Assembly: GCF_002027705.1 (NCBI RefSeq) | Contig: NZ_MBTG01000009.1 | Coordinates: forward strand, 124,001-188,000 | From: Paenibacillus ferrarius | Lineage (GTDB): Bacteria > Bacillota > Bacilli > Paenibacillales > NBRC-103111 | Length of the DNA: 64,000 nt | Reading direction: 5' to 3' | Part shown: in pieces, positions 26,358 through 33,700 of the stretch | How positions within the stretch are numbered: the first letter of the stretch is position 1 | Layout: every line of letters starts with the position of its first letter | Notes under the pieces: model-generated | The model's database searches: none | The model's input: the letters and a program-made list of their open reading frames with translations, nothing else | What the model was told of the DNA's origin: nothing | Translations under genes and position numbers: made by a program

Positions 26358-27401
26358 TCACTTCTGTATTGCCTTTCGCACAGCGGGAGCAATCTCCGTT
26401 GCCAATCTTTCAATGTTCTCCGCTACTTTATGAAATGGCATCCCGCCCATATCCAATTGGGCCATGAATCGCTGATGTCCAAATAACTCGTACTGACGCA
26501 AAATTTTTTCAATAATCTGCTGCGAGCTTCCAACAAACAACGCAGTCTCATCTCCAGACAGCCGTTCAAAATCCGCTCTTGAAATATCATTTCCCCAATA
26601 ATTAATATGATAGGGATAGAATTCATCTCTCGCCTTCTGAGTTGTTTCAGCAATATAGACATGCCCGGTTACTCCTACCTTCAAATCTGCGGGTGCATGG
26701 CCAGCTTCATAAGCAGAAAGCCGATATCTATCTACAAGCGGCTTGAACCGAATCGGATCGCCTTCAAACACCACTAGCGCTAGTCCAGTACCAAATCTGC
26801 CGGCCCTTGCAGCACTTTCTAGACTTTCTTGAACGCCGATCCATAATGGGATACTTTTCTGAACAGGTCGCGGCGAAATTTCAGCGTCGAGAAATTCGGA
26901 GCGAAAACGCCCCGTCCAAGTAACCCTTTCATGGGCACTCAGCTCTCGAAATAAATGGATATTTTCTTCGAACAAATCATCGCAATTGTCCAAATTATAG
27001 CCAAATAGAGGGAAAGACTCTATATAGGCACCGCGCCCCGCCATGATTTCGGCGCGTCCATTGGATAAAAGATCAAGTGTTGCAAAATCCTCGAATAGAC
27101 GTACAGGGTCTACCGTATTGAATATAGTTGCAGCACTGGTCAGTTTAATTCTCTTGGTAACTTGCGAAATTGAAGACAAGACCATCTGCGGCGATGATAC
27201 TGCATAGTCCAGACGATGATGTTCGCCAACGCCAAAAACGTCCAGCCCTGCTTCATCTGCCATTTTCGCCGCTTCTATGATTTCGTTCAGCCGCTGTCTT
27301 GCACTGATACTTATCCCTGTATGTGGATCTGATCTTAAATCTGCTAATGTATATATCCCAAATTCCATGCCTGAATGATCGATCTCGGGCTCTGCCTTCA
27401 T
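26358..27401 (-). CDS. LLM-class flavin-dependent oxidoreductase (bacterial luciferase-like)
   Basis: A 347-residue F420/FMN-type luciferase-fold enzyme. Typical segments are GVGEHHRLDYAVSSPQMVLS, TKRIKLTSAATIF, LSNGRAEIMAGRGAYIESF and IPLWIGVQESLESA. It would use reduced FMN and oxygen to oxidise an unknown substrate. Ribosome binding site AGGAGG is 9 bp before ATG 27401. It is one of four flavin monooxygenases in this region that probably serve organosulfur scavenging, although this one is separated from the rest by a repeat-filled gap. Confidence 0.9.
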   Translation of the reverse strand: MKAEPEIDHSGMEFGIYTLADLRSDPHTGISISARQRLNEIIEAAKMADEAGLDVFGVGEHHRLDYAVSSPQMVLSSISQVTKRIKLTSAATIFNTVDPVRLFEDFATLDLLSNGRAEIMAGRGAYIESFPLFGYNLDNCDDLFEENIHLFRELSAHERVTWTGRFRSEFLDAEISPRPVQKSIPLWIGVQESLESAARAGRFGTGLALVVFEGDPIRFKPLVDRYRLSAYEAGHAPADLKVGVTGHVYIAETTQKARDEFYPYHINYWGNDISRADFERLSGDETALFVGSSQQIIEKILRQYELFGHQRFMAQLDMGGMPFHKVAENIERLATEIAPAVRKAIQK

Positions 27402-27644
27402 AGCTATTTCCTCCTAACACCCCATTAACGACCAAGAATGATCCAATATTTATTTAATCGCCATAACCTTCTTCAAGATGCTGATCATACATAATATTCT
27501 GTTTTTTCAAATGGTTACTGCTTATGCATACATAATCTGAAGCTTTAAAAGGTTAAGAAAGTTCTAGGCAACAAGAAAGCAGACCCTTTAGCCCTTTAGT
27601 CTCCCAGTAGGATTCAACTGCCCCCCAACCCTATTGCCAAATTC

Positions 27645-27838
27645 CATTGGAATAACTCCAGTGTTATCGGGTTTCGGAAGGTGAACATGCTACTTTGACT
27701 GGAGTTTATCCAGTGAAATGCAAAAAAACGCCTTCCTAGAAGTGCACACGCAAATTTAACTGGAATAACTCCAGTGTTATCGGGTTTCGGGAGGTGAACA
27801 TGCTACTTTGACTGGAGTTTTTCCAGTGAAATGCAAAA
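27645..27838. repeat. Four-site intergenic element, subfamily C
   Basis: Two direct copies of about 78 bp (27648-27725 and 27761-27838, about 113 bp apart) are almost identical. Each holds two self-complementary sites, CTGGAATAACTCCAG-like and CTGGAGTTTATCCAG, so four hairpin sites lie in a row with CCAGTG at 27658, 27710, 27771 and 27823 (spacing 52, 61, 52). The layout resembles subfamilies A and B, though the sequence differs. The rest of 27402-28147 shows only the inverted repeat at 27945 and no credible gene. Confidence 0.85.
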
Positions 27839-27944
27839 TCCACCCACCTAAAGACAGATGATGCCACCTGTGGCTCCGCTCACCATGTTCGCGGTCGAGA
27901 CAGCTATCGTCCGAAGGGATGGATGTGGGGTTCCAACCGCTGTT

Positions 27945-27989
27945 GAAATCGTGTTTTTTGAATTTATTATGCGGTATAAACACGATTTC
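27945..27989. repeat. 12-bp inverted repeat with 21-bp loop
   Basis: GAAATCGTGTTT and AAACACGATTTC are perfectly complementary and flank an AT-rich loop. There is no T-run after the stem. Possible protein-binding site or the trace of an old element in an otherwise gene-free 800-bp gap. Confidence 0.6.
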
Positions 27990-28147
27990 AAAGGCGACCC
28001 ACCGCAAAGCGCCTTTCCACCCTCACCCCCATCCCACTTCTATTCTACTTTGTGCTGCCTTCCACTTCTTTGTTCTTTTCCAAAAATTTTGAATAAGGGG
28101 TAAGCTTCGCTCACCCAAACCCCAAAACATATAAATTATATGTAAAC

Positions 28148-28188
28148 AAAGGAGCTAAGCGTACAAGCCGCTTAGCTCCTTTGTTTTT
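28148..28188 (-). terminator. Intrinsic terminator of the small basic protein gene
   Basis: AAAGGAGCTAAGCG pairs with CGCTTAGCTCCTTT, a 14-bp stem, with T-rich tails on both strands (TTTGTTTA on the minus strand, TTGTTTTT on the plus strand). It lies about 40 bp after the 28225 stop. Confidence 0.88.
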
Positions 28189-28224
28189 CCAATATGCCAT
28201 ATGTTCATCAGCGAAAGAGCATCG

Positions 28225-28446
28225 CTATACTTTGGGCTTCTGCCCTGTGACACGAACAGGACGCTCCACCCAGTTATCACGATTCATCCGCTTTACTTGA
28301 TTTATCGGATTCTTAAGATCAATAATTTCAACGGACTTGCCTTCTTCTTTCAAGGTAGCCACCAGCTTCTCTTTGTAGCTTGTTCCGGGCGCCGGTCCAC
28401 CGCCGCCATTCCGTTTTCCTTTGTTCCACACTCTGCCTTTACTCAT
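28225..28446 (-). CDS. Small basic protein of unknown function (73 residues)
   Basis: Begins MSKGRVWNKGKRNGGGGPAP and continues with a predicted helix (YKEKLVATLKEEG) and a strand-rich second half ending in a basic tail. It is rich in Lys, Arg and Gly, which could suit nucleic acid binding, but I recognise no family. The ribosome binding site GGAGTGGTGAA directly precedes ATG 28446, and a strong terminator follows, so it is probably a real monocistronic gene. Confidence 0.75.
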   Translation of the reverse strand: MSKGRVWNKGKRNGGGGPAPGTSYKEKLVATLKEEGKSVEIIDLKNPINQVKRMNRDNWVERPVRVTGQKPKV

Positions 28447-28502
28447 TTCACCACTCCATTTTTGTTTTAAGTGTAAAGGCAGACGACAAAAAACGCAAAT
28501 AT

Positions 28503-29501
28503 TTACTGGAATACCTGTGCTAACAAGCGATAAGAATGGACGCGCGCTTGCACATCATGAATCGGCGAAACAACCATAATTTCATCTGCTTGATACGCCT
28601 CATTCAGCTTCAGAAGCTCCGCCTTTACCTGCTCCGGCGTACCGACAACCCGCTTATGCTGGCGTCCGCGAATAAGACTCAAATCCGACTCTGTGTACGG
28701 ATAATTCATTGCGGTCTCCACCGAAGGAAAAGACGGCAGCAGCGCACCGCGGCCCAGCGAAAGGAAGAACAAATCCGTGCTCGTCGCCAGTCGTTGGGCT
28801 TCCTCTTCCGTATCTGCGCAAATGACCATGACAGCCGCCAGCGAATGAGCTTGGTCATTCAAGATCGAAGGCTTGAAGTGCTCACGATAGATTCGCAGCG
28901 CTTGCTCGCAATCGGCATTGCCAAAAAACTGCGCAAAGCCAAAAGCAGCTCCTTGATCTGCGGCAATTCTGGCGCTGTCATAGGAGGAGCCTAACAGCCA
29001 CACGTCAGGTGCTGTAGCAATGACAGGCGATGCATGCAGCCCAGCGAAACGATGGTTCCCTGGCAGCGAATCGTGGAGATAGCCTGTCAAATCCGCTACC
29101 TGCTGCGGGTATTGATCAACGCTAGTGTATTTGCCCTCTTGGAGAGCTCTCGTCGAGATAGGCATTCCCCCAGGTGCGCGTCCAAGTCCTACATCAATAC
29201 GGCCAGGATGCAGCGCCTCAAGCAAGCGGAAATTTTCCGCTACTTTGTAAGCACTGTAATGAGGCATCATAATACCGCCCGAGCCTAAGCGAATCCGCTT
29301 CGTTTTGGCTGCCAAATGAGCGATAAGCACCTCCGGACTGGAATGCGCAAGCGCTTGTGATGCGTGATGCTCAGATACCCAGTACCGTGTATAACCAAGC
29401 TCATCGGCAACTTGAGCCAGTTCTGTCGTTTCAACCAGCGTCTGTGCAGCCGTGCGTCCTTCTCCTATTTGTGATTGGTCCAATATCCCCAATTTCAACA
29501 T
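28503..29501 (-). CDS. LLM-class flavin monooxygenase, MsnO8/YtmO-like
   Basis: A 332-residue luciferase-fold enzyme with start MLKLGILDQSQIGEGRTAAQ, YWVSEHHASQALAHSSPEVL, GSGGIMMPHYSAYKVAENFR and LGRAPGG, matching the MsnO8 subgroup. In Bacillus subtilis a relative (YtmO) is encoded with cystine-type transporters and a GNAT in an S-alkylcysteine salvage operon, and the same gene types are found here at 29591-33568. A C-S bond-cleaving oxidation is therefore likely (inference). A terminator separates it from the GNAT operon. Confidence 0.88.
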   Translation of the reverse strand: MLKLGILDQSQIGEGRTAAQTLVETTELAQVADELGYTRYWVSEHHASQALAHSSPEVLIAHLAAKTKRIRLGSGGIMMPHYSAYKVAENFRLLEALHPGRIDVGLGRAPGGMPISTRALQEGKYTSVDQYPQQVADLTGYLHDSLPGNHRFAGLHASPVIATAPDVWLLGSSYDSARIAADQGAAFGFAQFFGNADCEQALRIYREHFKPSILNDQAHSLAAVMVICADTEEEAQRLATSTDLFFLSLGRGALLPSFPSVETAMNYPYTESDLSLIRGRQHKRVVGTPEQVKAELLKLNEAYQADEIMVVSPIHDVQARVHSYRLLAQVFQ

Positions 29502-29548
29502 CTAAATCACCTCTGAACTAACTGTAACATAATGAAGCACAGAATAGC

Positions 29549-29582
29549 AAAAAACAGTCATGCAGAAGCACACGACTGTTTC
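29549..29582 (-). terminator. Intrinsic terminator after the GNAT gene
   Basis: On the minus strand AAACAGTC pairs with GACTGTTT across a 14-base loop, then TTTTGC. It lies 9 bp after the 29591 stop and ends the 33568-29591 operon. Confidence 0.85.
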
Positions 29583-29590
29583 ATTTTCTG

Positions 29591-30088
29591 TTATTGCGCG
29601 ATATCTGCATGCGAGAACAACGTCTTTTTCATAAAAACCAAGGTATCAGTTTCGCCCAGCGGTCTCTCAAAAAAGGCGGCATAGCCTTTGCGCTCATACA
29701 TCGGAAGCAGCCACGGATGCTTCTTCGACGTTGCCAGTACAACGCCCGCTGCCAGCAGCGTATCTCGGACAATAACTTCCTCCACATAGGCAAGCAGCCG
29801 GTTGCCGACTCCTTGATTTTTGAAAGCCGGGGCGACAGCAAACCAATACAGAAAAGGCAGCTCTGTCAGCTCAGGGAGGTTTTTCAAGGAAAGTGTTGCC
29901 GCAATCGAACCGTTGATCTCCAAAACATAGCTCGTATTCGCCGCCAAATTCTCACGTATGTCCTCAATACCCGCATTCGCTGCTTTAAACGTTATGCCTA
30001 ACTCACGAATCGATGCATAAGCGTCATGAATCACGTTGAATTGTTCCTCAGCGTCTTCGATTGTTGCTAATCGATATATTTCGCTCAT
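29591..30088 (-). CDS. GNAT-family N-acetyltransferase
   Basis: A 165-residue acetyltransferase. The acetyl-CoA loop reads VAPAFKNQGVGNRLLAYVEE (Q/R-x-x-G-x-G/A pattern), preceded by the strand LPFLYWFAVAP. In the B. subtilis ytmI operon, a GNAT acetylates S-substituted cysteines before flavin-dependent cleavage; the same role is plausible here because the gene ends an operon with cystine-type transporter genes. It begins 19 bp after the oxidase gene. Confidence 0.87.
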   Translation of the reverse strand: MSEIYRLATIEDAEEQFNVIHDAYASIRELGITFKAANAGIEDIRENLAANTSYVLEINGSIAATLSLKNLPELTELPFLYWFAVAPAFKNQGVGNRLLAYVEEVIVRDTLLAAGVVLATSKKHPWLLPMYERKGYAAFFERPLGETDTLVFMKKTLFSHADIAQ

Positions 30089-30107
30089 TTTCTAACCACT
30101 CCTATCT

Positions 30108-31253
30108 CTACACAGCTCTCTCTTCTTGAAATCGGGATATCGCAAAAGATGACATATCGAATGCCGTTTTACCCTCTTGGGCCAGCTCCGATAATATTTC
30201 ACCGACGACGCTGGCGAATTTAAAGCCATGCCCAGAGAAGCCTCCCGCAACAAGAACATGATGATAATTGGGATGATGGTCAATAATGAAGTCCTCGTCA
30301 GGTGTCATTTCGTATTTGCAGACTGCCGAGCGAACGACTTTCCCTGCTGCCTGCGGCAGAAAAACTTCCAATGCGCGCCTTAGATCGTTCTCGTCGTCCG
30401 CATAATGTCCAAACGGCTCGAAAGTCTGTCCCGGCTTCCACAGCTGCCCCGCATCGTGCCGGCCGATCTTCACACCAGAGCCGTTAATGCTTGGAAAACC
30501 ATAAAACCCGCCATGCTCCGCGCCAAACGTAAATCCCGGAAACCTGGACGAATCATACAAGGATTCATCAGATTGGAACCACGCAACCGCTTTGCGAACG
30601 GAACGAATCGGCAGCTCGATCAGGTCTGCCAGCTCACTGAACCAAGCTCCAGCCGATACAATCAGCTGATCGGCATGGTAAGTACCGTCCAGGGTATGTA
30701 CCGTCACGCCACTTCTCCCTACGTTAACTTTGGACACCTGCGTGTTCACCAGAAGTCTGGCACCTGCGGCGAGTGCCTGCTGACGATAAGCTCGCACACA
30801 AGCTTCGCTTTGCAAATAACCGGCCTCCTCCTCATACAGTCCCACATAACCATCGGGGGGACGGACGCCAGGCCAACGTTTGCGGATTTCATCCGCAGCA
30901 AGCAGTTCAACCTTTAGTCCAAAGTCAGCTGCTGTCTGCCGCTTATTTCCCAGATTAGCAGATACTGCTGCGCCCATATTCAGCACGCCGCTCCGTACTA
31001 ATAATTGCTGCCCACTTGCTTGTTCGAGATCCGTCCACAGTTTATCAGCCCTTAGCGCCATAGACGAATACACCGCATTACCTGAGTAGGCATGCCTAAT
31101 TAATCGGGTTTCCCCGTGGTGACTGCCGGACACATGCGGAGGATCGAATTTATCGATGAGCAGCACTTTCACTTTATTTTTTGCCAAATAGTATCCTGCA
31201 CTCATCCCCATCGATCCAGCACCAATGATAATTACATCATATGAGGTTGGTAT
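30108..31253 (-). CDS. FAD-dependent amine oxidase, N-methyltryptophan/sarcosine oxidase family (non-canonical ATA start proposed)
   Basis: The first in-frame ATG (31211) would remove most of the FAD-binding loop. Reading upstream in frame gives SYDVIIIGAGSMGMSAGYYLA, the essential GxGxxG motif, before a stop at 31260-31262. No ATG, GTG or TTG exists in that stretch. The codon ATA at 31251-31253 has GGGGTGA at ideal distance and gives IPTSYDVII, so an ATA start, or mutation of ATG to ATA, is proposed. Other family marks are PPHVSGSHHGETRLIRHAY (flavin attachment region) and the C-terminal DEDFIIDHH. The enzyme would deaminate or demethylate a secondary amine. Confidence 0.85.
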   Translation of the reverse strand: MPTSYDVIIIGAGSMGMSAGYYLAKNKVKVLLIDKFDPPHVSGSHHGETRLIRHAYSGNAVYSSMALRADKLWTDLEQASGQQLLVRSGVLNMGAAVSANLGNKRQTAADFGLKVELLAADEIRKRWPGVRPPDGYVGLYEEEAGYLQSEACVRAYRQQALAAGARLLVNTQVSKVNVGRSGVTVHTLDGTYHADQLIVSAGAWFSELADLIELPIRSVRKAVAWFQSDESLYDSSRFPGFTFGAEHGGFYGFPSINGSGVKIGRHDAGQLWKPGQTFEPFGHYADDENDLRRALEVFLPQAAGKVVRSAVCKYEMTPDEDFIIDHHPNYHHVLVAGGFSGHGFKFASVVGEILSELAQEGKTAFDMSSFAISRFQEERAV

Positions 31254-31285
31254 ATGTCCTCACCCCTTTTCCATTACTAATCAAA

Positions 31286-31996
31286 TCATACAACACCGCC
31301 ACGATTATAGATCGTAACTTTTTTCTCCAAAAAGGCCGTAAGCCTTTCCGCCAGCAGTGTCAGTCCCCAATAAATAAAAGCAGCAGCAATATAAGCCTCC
31401 AGAAATTTCAAGCTGACAGAAGCAACGATACTGGCTTTGCCAAGCAGCTCCATCTGTGACACAGTAAATGCCAGCGAAGACGTATGTAAAAAGCCCACAA
31501 ATATGTTGCATAAGTTAGGTAAAATAACGCCTATTGCCTGTGGGGCAACGATTCGCCAAAGCGCTTGCGGGGTGGACATCCCGATGGCATAGGCCGCTTC
31601 AATTTGGCCTCGATCAACCGATAGAATGCCTGAACGAATAATTTCCGACATATAAGCCCCTGCCGTGATCGAAAACGCCGTCAATACGATCAGCAAAGAC
31701 GGGATGGAAGACGATTTGAAGCTCCACCCCCAATAAGCGGACAATCGATCAATGATGAGCGGAAGACCGAAGTAAATAACGAAAATATGCAGCAGGATCG
31801 GCGTCCCTCTAAGAAACGATACATAAAAATCCAGCAATCGATACACATACTTCACCTTATAAATGCGGGCAAATGCCGTCAATAAGCCGATGCCAAAGCC
31901 AATCACAAGCGGAATAAAGGTAAGCACCAGCGTCAGCGGCAGCGCCTTTAAAATCTCGAAAAATGATGTGTAAATAAAATAAATATCGATTTTCAT
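31286..31996 (-). CDS. Amino acid ABC transporter permease, cystine type
   Basis: A 236-residue His/Glu/Gln-type permease with the loop IEAAYAIGMSTPQALWRIVAPQA that docks the ATPase, and FLRGTPILLHIFVIYFGLPL. It partners the permease at 32006. In the B. subtilis tcyJKLMN system two such permeases serve cystine and S-modified cysteine uptake. No matching ATPase gene is in this operon. The start follows the neighbouring permease by 9 bp. Confidence 0.92.
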   Translation of the reverse strand: MKIDIYFIYTSFFEILKALPLTLVLTFIPLVIGFGIGLLTAFARIYKVKYVYRLLDFYVSFLRGTPILLHIFVIYFGLPLIIDRLSAYWGWSFKSSSIPSLLIVLTAFSITAGAYMSEIIRSGILSVDRGQIEAAYAIGMSTPQALWRIVAPQAIGVILPNLCNIFVGFLHTSSLAFTVSQMELLGKASIVASVSLKFLEAYIAAAFIYWGLTLLAERLTAFLEKKVTIYNRGGVV

Positions 31997-32005
31997 CTTC
32001 TCACC

Positions 32006-32704
32006 TCACCCCGTTAACGGACGATCATGTCTTTGCAGTCTGAACTCGGTTATCTTAAATACTTTTTCCAAAATAATTACCGTTGCGTAATAAATAATCG
32101 TTAAGCTAAGGTACACTTCCAATGTGTGCGCCGTGGCTGCAATCAAGGTTTGCCCTCGTCCCATCATATCCATGACGCCGATAGAAAACGCTAGCGACGT
32201 ATCTTTCAGAAAGCCGATCACCGAGTTCGTAAAGTTAGGAAAGAAAATCAGCAGCGCTTGAGGCACTACGATCCGTGTAAACGATTGTTTGCCAGTCATC
32301 CCTACCGAATAAGCAGCTTCCGTCTGTCCCCTATCGACAGCATTGACCGCTGCGCGGATATTTTCAGATTTAAAAGCAGCTATACTAAGACCATACGTGA
32401 TGATGACGAAATAGATCGGGTCCCATCGCGAAATGTTGATATGGAAGATCTCCAGCAGCATCGGCAGTCCATAAAAGATAAGAAATAGCTGAATCAGAAT
32501 TGGCGTCCCCCGGATAAACGAAACATAAACGATGGATATCTGGTTTAACACCGGAATTCGGTAAAGACGCGTTAAGGCAATAAGTGTGCCCAAGATGAGA
32601 CCTAATGCCAGAGAAGCAACCAAAATGAGCAAGGTTAACGGCAAGTACACCAGCAGCTTAGGAAGGAACTCTACAACAAGAGAAATATCGAATGACTTTC
32701 CCAT
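32006..32704 (-). CDS. Amino acid ABC transporter permease, cystine type
   Basis: A 232-residue permease homologous to the following one: YVSFIRGTPILIQLFLIFYGLPML and docking loop TEAAYSVGMTGKQSFTRIVVPQA. ATG 32704 directly follows the stop of the binding-protein gene. Together with 31286-31996 it makes the membrane channel for a cystine-like amino acid. Confidence 0.92.
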   Translation of the reverse strand: MGKSFDISLVVEFLPKLLVYLPLTLLILVASLALGLILGTLIALTRLYRIPVLNQISIVYVSFIRGTPILIQLFLIFYGLPMLLEIFHINISRWDPIYFVIITYGLSIAAFKSENIRAAVNAVDRGQTEAAYSVGMTGKQSFTRIVVPQALLIFFPNFTNSVIGFLKDTSLAFSIGVMDMMGRGQTLIAATAHTLEVYLSLTIIYYATVIILEKVFKITEFRLQRHDRPLTG

Positions 32705-33568
32705 CTAATTCCCCACAGTATAGTCGGCTCCCAGCCACTGCGTACTTAATTTACTAAGCGTACCGTCCGCTTTGATCGCTTTCACAGCCTCATCAATTTT
32801 CTTTTTCAATTCTTCGCCATCCTTGCGCAAAATAAAATACACTTTGGAGTTGGATAGTGGCTCACCCACCGTTTTCAGCTGGGCATCCACCGACTTATTG
32901 ACGAAATCAATCGCAAACTGCGTGCTGATGGAAGCGTCAGCGCGCCCTTGCTTAATGAGTGTTTTGGCATCTTCGCCTGCTCCTGTGTAGATGATATTAA
33001 TGCCGGTATTATGTTCCTTATTATACTTTTCGGCTAGTACTGCCGCGTTGCTCGTCGCCGTGACCAGCAGCTTTTTGCCTTTGAGATCATCGATCGACTT
33101 CACGGTGTTATTGTCTTTGTGAACGATAATTTTGTTAGGGAAAATATTATAGGCTTCATCATTAAAAAGGAATTTCTGCTTTCTCTCGTCGTTGACTTCC
33201 ATCTGATGGGCAATGAAATCTATTTTATTCGTTTCTAGGCTGAGCAACAGATTTTTGAATTCCATCGTCTTCAATTCAAATTCATATTCCGGCAATCGTT
33301 TACCGATTTCTTTGACAAGCTCTACATCATATCCAGTGAGATTGCCTTTGTCATCAATAAAGCAAATGTTGGGGAATTGCGTTCCTGTCCCTACTACAAT
33401 TTTTTTAACTGCTTTTGGTGCTGCCGCGCTTGCCTGCGTGCCTGTTGCGGAAGCTGTTGCAGCGGCCGAAGCTGCGGGTGTTGTGCTGGCTGTTTTCGTT
33501 TGCGCGCCACAGCCTGCTGCGAATGCTGCTGTAAGAATAAGGGATGAAAGTACGGTTATTTTTTTCAT
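32705..33568 (-). CDS. Amino acid-binding lipoprotein (SBP family 3, cystine type)
   Basis: A 287-residue lipoprotein with lipobox AAGC and an Ala/Thr/Ser-rich linker, then the SBP family 3 domain: NICFIDDKGNLTGYDVELVKEI, DFIAHQMEVNDERKQKFLFNDE and the Arg/Asp ligand pair region QGRADASISTQFA. It captures an amino acid, likely cystine or an S-substituted cysteine by context. First gene of the operon. A sulfur-cluster operator motif (33610-33634) lies about 42 bp upstream. Confidence 0.9.
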   Translation of the reverse strand: MKKITVLSSLILTAAFAAGCGAQTKTASTTPAASAAATASATGTQASAAAPKAVKKIVVGTGTQFPNICFIDDKGNLTGYDVELVKEIGKRLPEYEFELKTMEFKNLLLSLETNKIDFIAHQMEVNDERKQKFLFNDEAYNIFPNKIIVHKDNNTVKSIDDLKGKKLLVTATSNAAVLAEKYNKEHNTGINIIYTGAGEDAKTLIKQGRADASISTQFAIDFVNKSVDAQLKTVGEPLSNSKVYFILRKDGEELKKKIDEAVKAIKADGTLSKLSTQWLGADYTVGN

Positions 33569-33609
33569 AAGAAAATTCTCCTTTGTATAAAGCTGATTTA
33601 TACTTCATT

Positions 33610-33634
33610 ATTCCAATGAATTAACTATGTATTA
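33610..33634. promoter_or_regulatory. Sulfur-cluster operator motif, copy 1 (ATTCCA-N13-GTATTA)
   Basis: ATTCCA at 33610-33615 and GTATTA at 33629-33634 with 13 bp between. Same orientation and spacing as the motifs at 42128 and 44065. It is just upstream of a minus-strand TATAAA (-10-like) before the amino acid transporter operon. It resembles half of the CymR-type consensus of Bacillus but with longer spacing, so the regulator is not certain. Confidence 0.65.
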
Positions 33635-33639
33635 AGCCG

Positions 33640-33664
33640 AAAAAGAAAACGGGCGTCCCCCGTT
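33640..33664 (-). terminator. Intrinsic terminator of the dipeptide-type ABC operon
   Basis: On the minus strand AACGGG pairs with CCCGTT around GGACG and is followed by TTCTTTTT. It lies 37 bp after the 33701 stop and before the promoter of the next operon. Confidence 0.85.
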
Positions 33665-33700
33665 GCATGCCTGTCTTACTATGTACAATTTCTTACTAAC

